A stretch of DNA of 39,603 nt from Oscillospiraceae bacterium (GCA_017847995.1 JAGAPB010000072.1:1-39603), one strand, 5' to 3'. Shown: positions 26,986 to 35,352, numbered from the stretch's first letter. Notes: generated by a model not told the origin, from the sequence alone. Translations and numbers: made by a program.

Positions 26986-28707
26986 TTACCGTGGAAGCAG
27001 TAGTTTGTTCCGCTCCTCTTCTTCCAGCAGGCGGTAGGCCACCTTGCCCACCAGGGTCTTGGGCAGTTCCTCGCGGAATTCGATGTCGTAGGGGATGGCG
27101 TACCGGGCAATGTGTTTGCGGCAGTGCTCCAGCAGAAGCTGCCTGGTCTCTTCGGTGGGTTCCACCCCGGCGGCCAGCTTGACAAAGGCCTTTACCTTCT
27201 GCATTTTGTAGGGGTCGGGCACACCGATGACGCAGCTCATCTGCACCGCCTCGTGGGCGTCCAGGATGTTTTCCAGCTGGGCGGGGTAGATGTTGTAGCC
27301 CGACGAAACGATCATCCGCTTGGCACGGCCCTTGAAGTAGACAAAGCCCTCGCTGTCCATGGTGCCCAGGTCGCCGGTGCAGACCCAGGTGAGGCCATCG
27401 GCGTGGTTTACCAGGGTGCGGGCGGTTTCTTCGGGATGGTGCATGTATTCCTTCATCACAGTGGGGCCGGCAAGCAGGATCTCGCCTTCCTCGCCGTAGG
27501 GGAGCTCGTTTTCGGTTCCGGGTTCCACGATTTTGATGTAGGTATCGGGGAAGGGCAGGCCGATGCTGCCGGTTTTGTGCATGTGGCTGGGGGTTAGGCA
27601 GCAGGCAGTGACCGTTTCGGTGGTGCCGTAGCCTTCCCTCACCTGGATGGTGGCCTTGTGGTCATACAGGAACCTGTCCAGCTTCTTTTTCAGCTCCACC
27701 GAAAGGGAGTCACCCCCCGAGAATACCCCCTTGAGGCAGCTTAGGTCGGCGCCCTCCATGTTGGGCAGGCGGAGCAGGGCCTCGTAGAGGGTGGGAACCC
27801 CGGCAATGAAGTTGCAGCGGTGCTTCACCAGGTCCTTGGCGTAGCTTTTTGGGGTAAAGCGGGGCACCAGGATGCAGCGCCCGCCCTGGGTGAGCATGGT
27901 GTGGATGCAGACCCCCAGGCCAAAGCCGTGGAACACCGGCATGGCGGCCAGCATTTTGTCGCCGGGACGGAACATGGGGTTGGAGGCGATGACCTGCTGG
28001 CTGAGGGCATTGAAGTTTTTGTTGGTGAGGATGATGCCCTTGTTGGTGCCGGTGGTGCCGCCAGAATAAAGGATGACGGCGGGGTCTTCCGCGGCACGCT
28101 TTACCTTGTAGTTGTAGAAGCAGCAGCGGCTCAGGCGCATGAATTCGCGCCAGCGGATGACCGGAGCATCGGAGGGGATCTTTTCGATCTTGCGCCCCTC
28201 GGTAAGCATATAACCCGCCTTGATGGGGGTGGAAAGGGCATCCTTGATGCTGGCAATGATGATGTTGACCACTTTGGTGCTTTTGCGCACCCGTTCAAAC
28301 TTGTGGTAGAACTGGTCCAGGGTGATGGCGGTAACGCTGCCCGATTCGTTGAGATAGAATTCAATCTCCTTTTCGGCCGAAAGGGGGTGGATCATGTTGG
28401 CAATGCCGCCGATGAGGTTGACGGCATAGAACAGATAGATGGCCTGGGGGCAGTTGGGCAGGGCGATGGTGACCTTATCCCCTTCGCGGATGCCGATGGT
28501 ACGCAGGGCTTTGGCGCAGATCTCCACTTGCTGAACCAGGGCTTTGTAGGTGGTGGATTTGCCCATAAAGTCAAAGGCGATGTGGTTGGGATAGCGCCGG
28601 GCGACCGCTTCCAGCATTTCAAACATGCTGCCTTCAAAGTAATCCAGGTGCATGGGCAGGTCGCCCATGTGGTCCTTCCAGGGGGTTTTTGCGGTGATCT
28701 GGCTCAT
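26986..28707 (-). CDS. Acyl-CoA synthetase / AMP-dependent ligase, second and distinct copy
   Basis: 573 residues, ANL superfamily. Motifs: LYSGGTTGTNKGI (ATP loop, about 213-225), GYGTTET (about 357), CTGDLG (about 443), KGRAKRMIVSSGYNIYPAQLE (hinge) and LPKTLVGKVAYRLLEEEE with the catalytic Lys near residue 558. It is not a close copy of the ligase at 24747. The N-terminal extension (about 1-25) and the GGTTGTNKG loop are its own. The ATG lies one base after the stop of the E2-like gene (TGAAATG), so the two products are made together and may act on the same acyl group. Confidence 0.87.
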   Translation of the reverse strand: MSQITAKTPWKDHMGDLPMHLDYFEGSMFEMLEAVARRYPNHIAFDFMGKSTTYKALVQQVEICAKALRTIGIREGDKVTIALPNCPQAIYLFYAVNLIGGIANMIHPLSAEKEIEFYLNESGSVTAITLDQFYHKFERVRKSTKVVNIIIASIKDALSTPIKAGYMLTEGRKIEKIPSDAPVIRWREFMRLSRCCFYNYKVKRAAEDPAVILYSGGTTGTNKGIILTNKNFNALSQQVIASNPMFRPGDKMLAAMPVFHGFGLGVCIHTMLTQGGRCILVPRFTPKSYAKDLVKHRCNFIAGVPTLYEALLRLPNMEGADLSCLKGVFSGGDSLSVELKKKLDRFLYDHKATIQVREGYGTTETVTACCLTPSHMHKTGSIGLPFPDTYIKIVEPGTENELPYGEEGEILLAGPTVMKEYMHHPEETARTLVNHADGLTWVCTGDLGTMDSEGFVYFKGRAKRMIVSSGYNIYPAQLENILDAHEAVQMSCVIGVPDPYKMQKVKAFVKLAAGVEPTEETRQLLLEHCRKHIARYAIPYDIEFREELPKTLVGKVAYRLLEEEERNKLLLPR

Positions 28708-28708
28708 T

Positions 28709-29581
28709 TCAGTATTCCACCTTTTCGTTTAATGGCAGCTCCAGCAGTTCGGGGGTTTCCAGCAGCTTTTTCAGCAGACGGATGGTTTTGGAGTAATAGT
28801 AGCCGTCGGCAATACGTTCGTCGATGGTCAGGCCGATATCCAGGCTGTCGCGCATCTGCACCCGGCCGGTTTCATCGTGGAAGGGGCGTTTTTTGGCCTC
28901 GCCAATGACACAGAATACCGAGCAGGTGCCCCAGTTGGTAAGGTGGTGGTAGCCTGCGTGGAGCTTGATGGAGCCCAGGTTGGTGATGACCACCGAGGAC
29001 TGGTAGGGGTCGCCGGCAATGACCGACCGGGGCATCCAGCCGCGGCGGTCCAAAAAGCGGGCCACGGCGCCCACGAAGCGCAGCAAAAAGCCGGGCACAA
29101 GCTGCATCATGTTCAGGCTTTGGGTGCCAGCGTCCACCTTTTCGCTGCGGCCCAATGAAACCTGGCGGAAAATCTCCTGGTGGATGGTGTCGATGGTGTC
29201 GGTTTCCTTGCTGCGGATGACGGCAAGGGCCTCGTCGCCGCTGTCGGAAAAGATCTTTTTGATGGTGAAGGCGGCCGAAACTTCGTTGCGTTGGTACATG
29301 CGGCAGTTGGCGATAAAGCGGTTCATCTTGGGCCGCAGGGTAAGCACCTTCAGCATGGCTGTTACCATGATTTGAAAGAGATTGTACTTATATTCGGGGT
29401 TGGAGGAATTTTTTTGCTCCAGCCAGGCGTTCACATTGGTCAGGTCGATGCGTTCCGAAAGAAAGGCCTCGTTGTCGCAGCGGTTGGGGTACATCAGGGG
29501 CATGACAAGATGCATCGAGTCGATGTCGCGCAGCAGGGTGCCATCCTTCCGGTCGCCAAAGCGGCGTTTGGGTTCAGACAT
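28709..29581 (-). CDS. 2-oxoacid dehydrogenase E2-like acyltransferase domain without lipoyl domain
   Basis: 290 residues matching the CAT/E2 catalytic fold only; no lipoyl or E1/E3-binding domain is present. Recognisable blocks are ERIDLTNVNAWLEQK (start), VVITNLGSIKLHAGYHHLTNWG and LDIGLTIDERIADGYYYSKT. E2 and chloramphenicol acetyltransferases use H-x-x-x-D-G; here the His position is Glu (E-R-I-A-D-G), so ordinary acyl transfer chemistry looks impaired or altered. GGAGG lies seven bases before ATG 29581; the longer open frame to 29626 lacks a site. It is first of a two-gene operon with the synthetase-like gene. Acyl transfer from the CoA ester made by its partner is a reasonable guess. 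Confidence 0.78.
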   Translation of the reverse strand: MSEPKRRFGDRKDGTLLRDIDSMHLVMPLMYPNRCDNEAFLSERIDLTNVNAWLEQKNSSNPEYKYNLFQIMVTAMLKVLTLRPKMNRFIANCRMYQRNEVSAAFTIKKIFSDSGDEALAVIRSKETDTIDTIHQEIFRQVSLGRSEKVDAGTQSLNMMQLVPGFLLRFVGAVARFLDRRGWMPRSVIAGDPYQSSVVITNLGSIKLHAGYHHLTNWGTCSVFCVIGEAKKRPFHDETGRVQMRDSLDIGLTIDERIADGYYYSKTIRLLKKLLETPELLELPLNEKVEY

Positions 29582-29732
29582 GGGGGTTCCTCCTTTTATG
29601 ACAAACATTGACGATGGTGAATACATTTAGAAAACAATCTAATTATAACAGCGTTTGAAATTTCTTTCCACATTTTTTGGCCAACCGTCGAAATTTGTAA
29701 CTGAATTTCTATCAGAAAAGGAGAAGAGGGGA

Positions 29733-29761
29733 GTGAGAAGGGGACGTTTTTGTGCTATACT
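29733..29761 (+). promoter_or_regulatory. Probable deoD promoter
   Basis: GTGAGA (29733-29738), 17 bases, TATACT (29756-29761). The -10 is good and the -35 is weak. On the other strand a TATAAT (29647-29642) could serve the E2-like gene, also with a poor -35. Confidence 0.45.
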
Positions 29762-29796
29762 TACCATAGAAAACACCACAGAAAGGATGGTTGAAT

Positions 29797-30522
29797 ATGC
29801 CCGCTTATCCCACCCCCCACATCAAAGCCGTACCCGGCGATTTTGCCAAAACCGTGCTGATGCCCGGCGACCCCCTGCGCTCCAAGTTTATTGCCGAAAC
29901 CTTTTTGGAAGATCCCGTGCTGGTAAACGACGTGCGGGGCATCCAGGGCTATACCGGTTCCTGGAAGGGCCACCGTGTTTCGGTGATGGCCAGCGGCATG
30001 GGCATGCCCTCCATGGGCATCTACAGCTACGAGCTGTACACCATCTTTGAGGTGGAAAACATCATCCGCATCGGCTCGGCGGGCGGCATGGCCCAAGATT
30101 TGAAGCTCATGGACATCGTACTGGGCATGGGCGCCTCCACCGACTCCAACTATGCCGGGCAGTTTGGCCTGAACGGCCAGCTTGCGCCTTTGGCCGACTA
30201 CGAGCTGCTTGCTACCGCCGAGGGCATCTGCCGCGAAAAGGGCCTGCGCCACCGGGTGGGCAACCTGTTCAGCAGCGACACATTTTATAACGCCGACCCC
30301 AATGTGAACCGCAAATGGGCCGATCTGGGTGTGCTAGCGGTAGAGATGGAATCGGCCGCGCTGTATTGGAACGCCGCCCGCTGCGGAAAGCGTGCCCTGA
30401 CCATCTGCACCATCAGCGACCATGTATTCACCGGGGAGGCCCTGGACAGCGACCAGCGCCAGACCGGCTTCACCCAGATGATGGAGGTTGCGCTGGACAC
30501 CGCCGCGGCGATGGACAAATAA
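29797..30522 (+). CDS. deoD: Purine nucleoside phosphorylase, DeoD type
   Basis: 241 residues, hexameric-type PNP of nucleoside salvage. It splits purine (deoxy)nucleosides with phosphate. Motifs: PTPHIKA (His near residue 7), VLMPGDPLRSKF, SGMGMPSMGIYSYEL, IRIGSAGG (phosphate site), EMESAALYW (ribose site) and CTISDHVFTGE, where the Asp is the purine acid. The start is ATG 29797, nine bases after AAAGGA; a TTG six bases upstream is less likely. It is a single gene with a terminator just after the stop. Confidence 0.95.
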   Translation: MPAYPTPHIKAVPGDFAKTVLMPGDPLRSKFIAETFLEDPVLVNDVRGIQGYTGSWKGHRVSVMASGMGMPSMGIYSYELYTIFEVENIIRIGSAGGMAQDLKLMDIVLGMGASTDSNYAGQFGLNGQLAPLADYELLATAEGICREKGLRHRVGNLFSSDTFYNADPNVNRKWADLGVLAVEMESAALYWNAARCGKRALTICTISDHVFTGEALDSDQRQTGFTQMMEVALDTAAAMDK

Positions 30523-30534
30523 AGAGAGAAAATT

Positions 30535-30566
30535 TACCCCCGTCTGCAAAGGCGGGGTACTTTTTG
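30535..30566 (+). terminator. Terminator after deoD
   Basis: Hairpin TACCCC...GGGGTA (30535-30559) with a C/G-rich inner stem, followed by CTTTTTG. Confidence 0.8.
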
Positions 30567-30602
30567 CTTTTGTTGCCCTCTCAGTCTCGCATACGCTCGA
30601 CA

Positions 30603-30648
30603 GCTCCCCCAGCGGGGGAGCCAAGCTTGCCTCTCCCTATGGGAGAGG
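30603..30648. repeat. Pair of perfect GC-rich palindromes
   Basis: Two 8-bp perfect hairpins side by side: GCTCCCCC/GGGGGAGC (30603-30621, loop AGC) and CCTCTCCC/GGGAGAGG (30630-30648, loop TAT). They are followed by a GAACCCGGAGAGGG tail. No gene overlaps them. They resemble the short interspersed palindromes common in Oscillospiraceae genomes; that resemblance is from memory. Confidence 0.65.
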
Positions 30649-30679
30649 TGGGTGAGCAAAGCGAACCCGGAGAGGGATT

Positions 30680-30892
30680 AAAGCCTCCCCTGTGTAAGGG
30701 CGGTGAATGCCTGTGGCATTCGTCCACCGCCGACCGAGCCGACAGGCGAGATAGCTCTGCCCGAATGGGCGGTGAGGGGTTGACGGCAGAATTTGACAAC
30801 GTTTAGAAGAATTCGGGCGATTGCTGAAAATTCTTCAATCCCTCCGTCACGGCTTGCGCCGTGCCACCTCCCTTTACACAAGGGAGGCTTTT
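30680..30892. repeat. MITE-like element with imperfect terminal inverted repeats
   Basis: The left end (30680-30705, AAAGCCTCCCCTGTGTAAGG then GCGGTG) is a near-inverted copy of the right end (30864-30892, CCACCTCCCTTTACACAAGG then GAGGCTTTT). The roughly 210 bases between hold no gene. The interior has further inverted pieces (GGCATTCGTCCACCGCC with CGAATGGGCGGTG; CGTCACGGC..GCCGTG). No transposase is present, so it would be a non-autonomous element or a structured repeat. It occupies most of the 443-base gap between deoD and the pyruvate kinase gene. Confidence 0.65.
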
Positions 30893-30905
30893 CACACCCA
30901 AAATC

Positions 30906-30934
30906 TTGTGTCGAATGGGCGGATATGGTATCCT
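30906..30934 (+). promoter_or_regulatory. Promoter of the pyruvate kinase-glycerate kinase operon
   Basis: TTGTGT (30906-30911), 17 bases, TATCCT (30929-30934), directly beyond the right end of the repeat element. Confidence 0.55.
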
Positions 30935-30965
30935 TATGGCAGAATGAAAAAGGGAGTTTTTGCGT

Positions 30966-31961
30966 ATGATCACACTGTTTGGCACCCTTGGCCCGGCCTG
31001 CGCCCGCCGCGAGGTGCTGCGCCCCATGATGGCCGCCGGAATGGATGGGGTGCGGCTCAATCTTTCCCACACCACCCTGAAGCAGAGCGCCCCCTGGCTG
31101 GAAGAACTGCAGGCCGCCGCCGCTTTGGAGGGGGTAAGCCCCCTGCTGCTGGTTGACCTGCAGGGCCCCGAGCTGCGCCTGGGCGAGCTGAAAGAACCGC
31201 TGGAGCTGCGCTCCGGCAGCCGCATGGTGCTGGGCAAAGAAGGGCTGGAGGTTCCCGAATGTCTGCTGCCCCATCTGGAAAAGGGCCAGCAGGTGCTGCT
31301 GGATGACGGCAAGGTTCTGCTGGTGGTGGAAATGGCCGCCGAGGGCGGAGCTATCTGCCGTGTGGAGCGCGAGGGAGTGGTGCAAAGCCGCAAGAGCGTT
31401 GCGCTGCCCGGCGTGGAGGTGGATTCTCCCGCCCTGACCGCCGCCGACCTGGGCAACATTAGCCTTGCCAAAGAGTTCCGCGTGGGCGGTGTGATGCAGC
31501 CCTTTGTCCGTGGACCCCAGGACCTGCGGGCCCTGCGCATGGCCCTGCAGGCCGTGAACGCTCCCGATATTAAAATTTACGCCAAGCTGGAAAACCGCCG
31601 GGGCATCGCCCAACTGGAAAGCCTGCTGCCCGAAGCCGACGAGATGGTCATCGCCCGTGGGGACCTGGGCAACGCCTATCCCCTGTGGGAGCTGATCGGG
31701 GTGCAGAAGGAGGCCGCCGCCCTGTGCCGCGCCGCCGCCAAGCCCTTTATGGTGGTCACCCAGATGCTGGCCAGTATGGAACACAGCCCGGTGCCCACCC
31801 GCGCCGAGGTAAGCGATATTTTCAACGCCGTACTGGATGGGGCTTCTTCCCTGATGGTAACAGGCGAGACCGCCGTGGGGCACTACCCGGTGGAGGTGAT
31901 GGACTACCTTGCCAAAACCGCCGCACAGGCCCTACGCTGGAAAGGAGAACACCAGGCATGA
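30966..31961 (+). CDS. Short pyruvate kinase-like protein lacking the C-terminal regulatory domain
   Basis: 331 residues; typical bacterial pyruvate kinases have about 470-580. The TIM barrel and the inserted B domain (about 65-150) are present. Active-site blocks: VRLNLSHT (about 29-36), IYAKLENRRG (Lys and Glu), ARGDLG, TQMLASM, then PTRAEVSDIFNAVLDGASS and TGETAVGHYPVE. The frame ends soon after that block, so the allosteric C-terminal domain is absent rather than broken. It should convert PEP + ADP to pyruvate + ATP without effector control. GGGAG lies nine bases before ATG 30966. Its stop overlaps the glycerate kinase start (ATGA). Confidence 0.85.
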   Translation: MITLFGTLGPACARREVLRPMMAAGMDGVRLNLSHTTLKQSAPWLEELQAAAALEGVSPLLLVDLQGPELRLGELKEPLELRSGSRMVLGKEGLEVPECLLPHLEKGQQVLLDDGKVLLVVEMAAEGGAICRVEREGVVQSRKSVALPGVEVDSPALTAADLGNISLAKEFRVGGVMQPFVRGPQDLRALRMALQAVNAPDIKIYAKLENRRGIAQLESLLPEADEMVIARGDLGNAYPLWELIGVQKEAAALCRAAAKPFMVVTQMLASMEHSPVPTRAEVSDIFNAVLDGASSLMVTGETAVGHYPVEVMDYLAKTAAQALRWKGEHQA

Positions 31962-33190
31962 GCATGATCGAAGACGCCATTAAAATGATAGAGACCGCCA
32001 TCACCCGGGCCAAGCCCGATGCCGCCGTGGAGGCCGCCCTGAACGGAGCCGACCTGGGCAGCGGAAAACTGGTGCTGGTGGCCGCAGGCAAGGCCGCCTG
32101 GCAGATGGCTGCCGCCGCAAGCCGCACCCTGGGCGAACGCATCAGCGGCGGTGTGGTCATCACCAAATACGGCCACGCCGAGGGCGACCTGCCCAAGCTG
32201 GAAATTTACGAGGCCGGGCATCCCGTGCCGGATGAAAATTCCTTTGCCGCCACCCGCTGCGCCATGGACGCCGTGGAGGGGCTGAGCGAGGGAGACTGCG
32301 TGCTGTTTTTGCTTTCGGGCGGCGGTTCGGCGCTGTTCGAAAGCCCGCTGGTTCCCGGCAAGGAGCTGGCCGACATCACCCAACAGCTTTTGGGCTGCGG
32401 GGCCGACATCGTGGAGATGAACACCATCCGCAAGCGGCTTTCGGCTGTAAAGGGTGGGCGGTTTGCTCAGCTCTGCGCCCCGGCAAAGGTGTTTTCGGTG
32501 GTGCTTTCCGACATTCTGGGCGACCCGCTGGATATGATCGCCTCCGGCCCGGCATGCCCCGATAGCTCCACCTGCACCCAGGCCCTGTATGTGGTGGAAA
32601 AGTATGGCTTGAAACTTTCCGACCGGGCCATGGAACTGCTGAAGCAGGAGACCCCCAAGGAACTGAACAATGTGGAAAACCACATCACCGGCAGCGTGCG
32701 CCAGCTTTGTGCCGCAGCCGCCGATGTTGCCGAGGAATTGGGCTATATGCCCCTGGTGCTGACCAGCACCCTGAACTGCAACGCCGCCGACGCGGGCAGC
32801 TTTTTGGCGGCCATCGCCCGGGAATACAGCGGCACCGGACAGAAGATGGCCATTTTTGCCGGGGGCGAGACCACCGTGCGCCTGACCGGCAACGGTCTGG
32901 GCGGCCGCAACCAGGAGATCGCCCTTTCGGCAGCGCGGGGCATCGGCGGGCTGGAGGACGTGCTGGTGTTCTCGGTTGGCTCCGACGGTACCGACGGCCC
33001 CACCGACGCCGCAGGCGGCTGGTGCGACGGCCAAACGGTCTTCAAGCTGATGGAACAGGACATCAGTATCCCCGAGGTGCTGGCCCGCAACGATGCCTAC
33101 CACGCCCTGGAGGCCTGCGATGGGCTGATCATCACCGGGCCCACCGGCACCAACGTCAACGATCTTTCGGCCGTGCTGATCGGCGGCTGA
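31958..33190 (+). CDS. Glycerate 2-kinase (GckA/MOFRL family)
   Basis: 410 residues. It phosphorylates D-glycerate to 2-phosphoglycerate. The N-terminal DUF4147-type domain carries VLVAAGKAAWQMAAAA and LLSGGGSALFE (about 116-126). The C-terminal MOFRL domain has GLGGRNQEIALSA and SVGSDGTDGPTDAAGG. Old annotations call this family hydroxypyruvate reductase (TtuD), and a TtuD-pyruvate kinase pair is known from tartrate operons; the same pairing occurs here. With enolase from elsewhere it would lead glycerate to PEP and, through the upstream gene, pyruvate. It starts inside the ATGA overlap; GGAG is about 11 bases upstream. Confidence 0.9.
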   Translation: MSMIEDAIKMIETAITRAKPDAAVEAALNGADLGSGKLVLVAAGKAAWQMAAAASRTLGERISGGVVITKYGHAEGDLPKLEIYEAGHPVPDENSFAATRCAMDAVEGLSEGDCVLFLLSGGGSALFESPLVPGKELADITQQLLGCGADIVEMNTIRKRLSAVKGGRFAQLCAPAKVFSVVLSDILGDPLDMIASGPACPDSSTCTQALYVVEKYGLKLSDRAMELLKQETPKELNNVENHITGSVRQLCAAAADVAEELGYMPLVLTSTLNCNAADAGSFLAAIAREYSGTGQKMAIFAGGETTVRLTGNGLGGRNQEIALSAARGIGGLEDVLVFSVGSDGTDGPTDAAGGWCDGQTVFKLMEQDISIPEVLARNDAYHALEACDGLIITGPTGTNVNDLSAVLIGG

Positions 33191-33205
33191 GCAGGAGGAT
33201 AGTGT

Positions 33206-33736
33206 ATGGAATTTCGTGAAGTTTTATCCCGGCGGCAAAGCTGCCGTGCCTATGACCCCGCCCGCCCGGTAAGCAAAGAGGACATTCTGGCCTGCATCGA
33301 GGCAGCCGGGCTTGCCCCCAGCGCCTGCAACAGCCAGCCCTATCACTTTACCGTATGCACCGGCGACTTTGGCAAGGCTGTGGCCAAGGCCTGCACCGGC
33401 ATGGGCATGAATAAGTTTGCGCTGGATGCCCCCTGCACCATTGTGGTGGAGGAAGCGGCCTATAACGCCACCGCCGCCGCGGGCAGCAAATTCAAGGGGC
33501 AGGATTACCGCAGCATCGACATCGGCCTGGCGGTCAGCCAGCTTGTGCTGGAGGCCCAGAACCGGGGCCTTGCCACCTGCATCCTGGGCTGGTTTGACGA
33601 AAAAAAGCTGAAGGCCCTGCTGGGCACCGATGCCCACATCCGGTTGGTCATCACCCTGGGCTATGCCAAAGAGGGCGATCCCCTGCGCAAAAAAAGCCGC
33701 AAGGAACTGGAAAAAATTGTGGAGTTTAAGGAATGA
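33206..33736 (+). CDS. Nitroreductase-family flavoprotein
   Basis: 176 residues, a nitroreductase fold expected to bind FMN and use NAD(P)H. FMN-contact segments are RRQSCRAYDP (residues 9-18), APSACNSQPYHF (about 37-48) and the C-terminal GWFDEKKLKALL..GYAKEGDP. The natural substrate is unknown; quinones, nitro compounds or enoates are typical for the family. GGAGGA lies upstream. It is third in the pyruvate kinase operon, 15 bases after glycerate kinase. Confidence 0.88.
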   Translation: MEFREVLSRRQSCRAYDPARPVSKEDILACIEAAGLAPSACNSQPYHFTVCTGDFGKAVAKACTGMGMNKFALDAPCTIVVEEAAYNATAAAGSKFKGQDYRSIDIGLAVSQLVLEAQNRGLATCILGWFDEKKLKALLGTDAHIRLVITLGYAKEGDPLRKKSRKELEKIVEFKE

Positions 33737-34059
33737 GCAGAAGAATAGCGGTGATTGCAGCGGTCATCCTTTGTTTGGTGCTGGTAGTGTCTGTGGTGGT
33801 GCTGTCTGAACTGTGTGCCAACCCAGTCATCAGCGGCGCGGAGGATGTTCCGGAAGAATTGCAGGACGCCATTCAAAGCCAGGCCACGGGCCTTTATTCC
33901 TCCAGGCTTCCGCTGGTGCCTGTATGGATCAGTGTAGAGGGGATGGAGGAAGGCCGTGTGTTTTATACCATCCATTACTTCCCCTTTGGAAGGGTGGGGA
34001 TGTCCTATCACCCGGATGACGGATATAATATGGAAAAAACTTTGACAAGACTGCAATAA
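33733..34059 (+). CDS. Small membrane-anchored or secreted protein of unknown function
   Basis: 108 residues. An N-terminal hydrophobic helix (about 5-26, IAVIAAVILCLVLVVSVVVL) is followed by a hydrophilic domain with WISVEGMEEGRVFYTIHYFPFG. It reads like an anchored extracytoplasmic domain. The start overlaps the nitroreductase stop (ATGA), GGAG lies eight bases upstream, and a strong terminator follows, so it is the last gene of the operon. No family recognised. Confidence 0.7.
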   Translation: MSRRIAVIAAVILCLVLVVSVVVLSELCANPVISGAEDVPEELQDAIQSQATGLYSSRLPLVPVWISVEGMEEGRVFYTIHYFPFGRVGMSYHPDDGYNMEKTLTRLQ

Positions 34060-34063
34060 AAAA

Positions 34064-34092
34064 CTCCCCTGCCGTGCGGCAGGGGAGGTTTT
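34064..34092. terminator. Bidirectional terminator between the pyruvate kinase operon and ilvE
   Basis: An 11-bp perfect GC-rich stem (CTCCCCTGCCG/CGGCAGGGGAG, two-base loop), with GTTTTG on the plus strand and TTTTTT on the minus strand. Confidence 0.92.
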
Positions 34093-34101
34093 GTGTGGTT
34101 T

Positions 34102-35172
34102 TTACTTGATGATGTAGCTCCAGCCGAAGGGATCTTCCACCTTGCCGTACTGGATGCCGGTGAGGTTGTCGTAAAGCTTCTGGCTGATCTCGCCGATCTT
34201 GCCGTCGTTTACGGTGAAAACATCGTCGCCGTACTTGAGCTGGCCGATGGGAGAAACAACGGCGGCGGTGCCGGTGCCGAAGGCTTCCTTCAGGCGGCCG
34301 GTCTTGGCGGCTTCTTCCAGCTCGTCGATGGAAAGACGGCGTTCCGAAACCTTATAGCCCCAGTGCTTGAGCAGTTCAACGGCGCTCTTGCGGGTGATGC
34401 CGGGCAGAATGCTGCCGGTGAGCTGGGGGGTCACGATCTCGTCATCGATGACAAAGAAGACGTTCATGGCGCCCACTTCTTCAATGTACTTGCGTTCCAC
34501 ACCGTCCAGCCACAGAACCTGGGTGTAGCCCTGTTCTTCGGCTTCTTCCTGAGCCTTGAGGCTCTGGGCGTAGTTGGCGCCGGTTTTAACTTCGCCGGTG
34601 CCGCCGCGTACGGCGCGCACATAGCCGGGTTCCACATAGATCTTAACGGGGTTCAGGCCCTCGGCGTAGTAGGCGCCGGAGGGGGAAAGGATGACCATGT
34701 AGAGGTAGTCATCGGCGGGGTGAACGCCCAGGAAGTTTTTGCAGGCGATGATGAAGGGACGGATGTAGAGGCTGGTGCCCTCGCTCTTGGGGATCCAGTC
34801 CTGGTCCACCTTCAGCAGTTCCACCAGCGATTCCATCTGGAACTGCTGGTCCATTTCGGGAATGCACATGCGGCGGCAGCTGTTGGCCAGACGCTTGAAG
34901 TTTTCTTCGGGACGGAACATACGCAGGGTGCCGTCCACGGCGCGGTAGGCCTTCATGCCTTCAAAGATGCTTTGGGAATAGTGCAGAACGCTGGCGGCAG
35001 GCCACAGCTCGATGGGCTGGTAAGGGGTGATCTTGGCATCGTGCCAGCCCTTGCCCTTGCTGTACTTTACCAACAGCATATGGTCAGAGAAGATCTGACC
35101 GAAACCAAGCTTGGATTCGTCGGCAGGCTTGGCCTTGGGGGTTTTGGTCAGTTCAACGGAAAGATTGTTCAT
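34102..35172 (-). CDS. ilvE: Branched-chain amino acid aminotransferase
   Basis: 356 residues, fold type IV PLP enzyme. It transfers the amino group between glutamate and the keto acids of Leu, Ile and Val. Blocks: SQSIFEGMKAYR, SLYIRPF, and TGANYAQSLKAQEEA, where the Lys (about residue 190) holds PLP. Also FFVIDDEIVTPQL, GSILPGITR and GTGTAAVVSPIG. The start is ATG 35172, after GGAGGAG; the frame extends to 35211 without a site. It has its own strong promoter. A 7-bp hairpin (GGCAGCA/TGCTGCC, 35213-35233) in the leader could have a regulatory role, but there is no T-box signature. Confidence 0.96.
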   Translation of the reverse strand: MNNLSVELTKTPKAKPADESKLGFGQIFSDHMLLVKYSKGKGWHDAKITPYQPIELWPAASVLHYSQSIFEGMKAYRAVDGTLRMFRPEENFKRLANSCRRMCIPEMDQQFQMESLVELLKVDQDWIPKSEGTSLYIRPFIIACKNFLGVHPADDYLYMVILSPSGAYYAEGLNPVKIYVEPGYVRAVRGGTGEVKTGANYAQSLKAQEEAEEQGYTQVLWLDGVERKYIEEVGAMNVFFVIDDEIVTPQLTGSILPGITRKSAVELLKHWGYKVSERRLSIDELEEAAKTGRLKEAFGTGTAAVVSPIGQLKYGDDVFTVNDGKIGEISQKLYDNLTGIQYGKVEDPFGWSYIIK

Positions 35173-35239
35173 GGGGGAGCTCCTCCTTAAAAAGGTGATA
35201 CGGTGTGCCATCCGGGCAGCACAAAATTTGCTGCCTTTC

Positions 35240-35268
35240 AGTTTAGCACTTTAACTTGATGATGTCAA
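35240..35268 (-). promoter_or_regulatory. ilvE promoter
   Basis: Consensus TTGACA (35268-35263), 17 bases, TAAACT (35245-35240) on the minus strand. The leader is about 60 bases. Confidence 0.78.
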
Positions 35269-35290
35269 CGCAAAGGAAGGATTTGTCCGA

Positions 35291-35330
35291 ATAAAAATCT
35301 ACCCCGCACCAATGGTCGGCACGGGGAAGA
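35291..35330 (-). terminator. Terminator after gdhA
   Basis: On the minus strand, stem TCT-CCCCGTGCC with GGTGCGGGG-AGA (35330-35298, two wobble pairs), then TTTTTAT. It lies about 22 bases after the gdhA stop and just before the ilvE promoter. Confidence 0.82.
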
Positions 35331-35352
35331 TAAAAGAGATGTCGGTTTTAGC

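Noticed and set aside
35213..35233. Hairpin in the ilvE leader considered as a T-box or attenuator
   Set aside because: Seven pairs only, no T-run after it, and no T-box sequence or specifier loop. It is mentioned under ilvE but not called as a switch.
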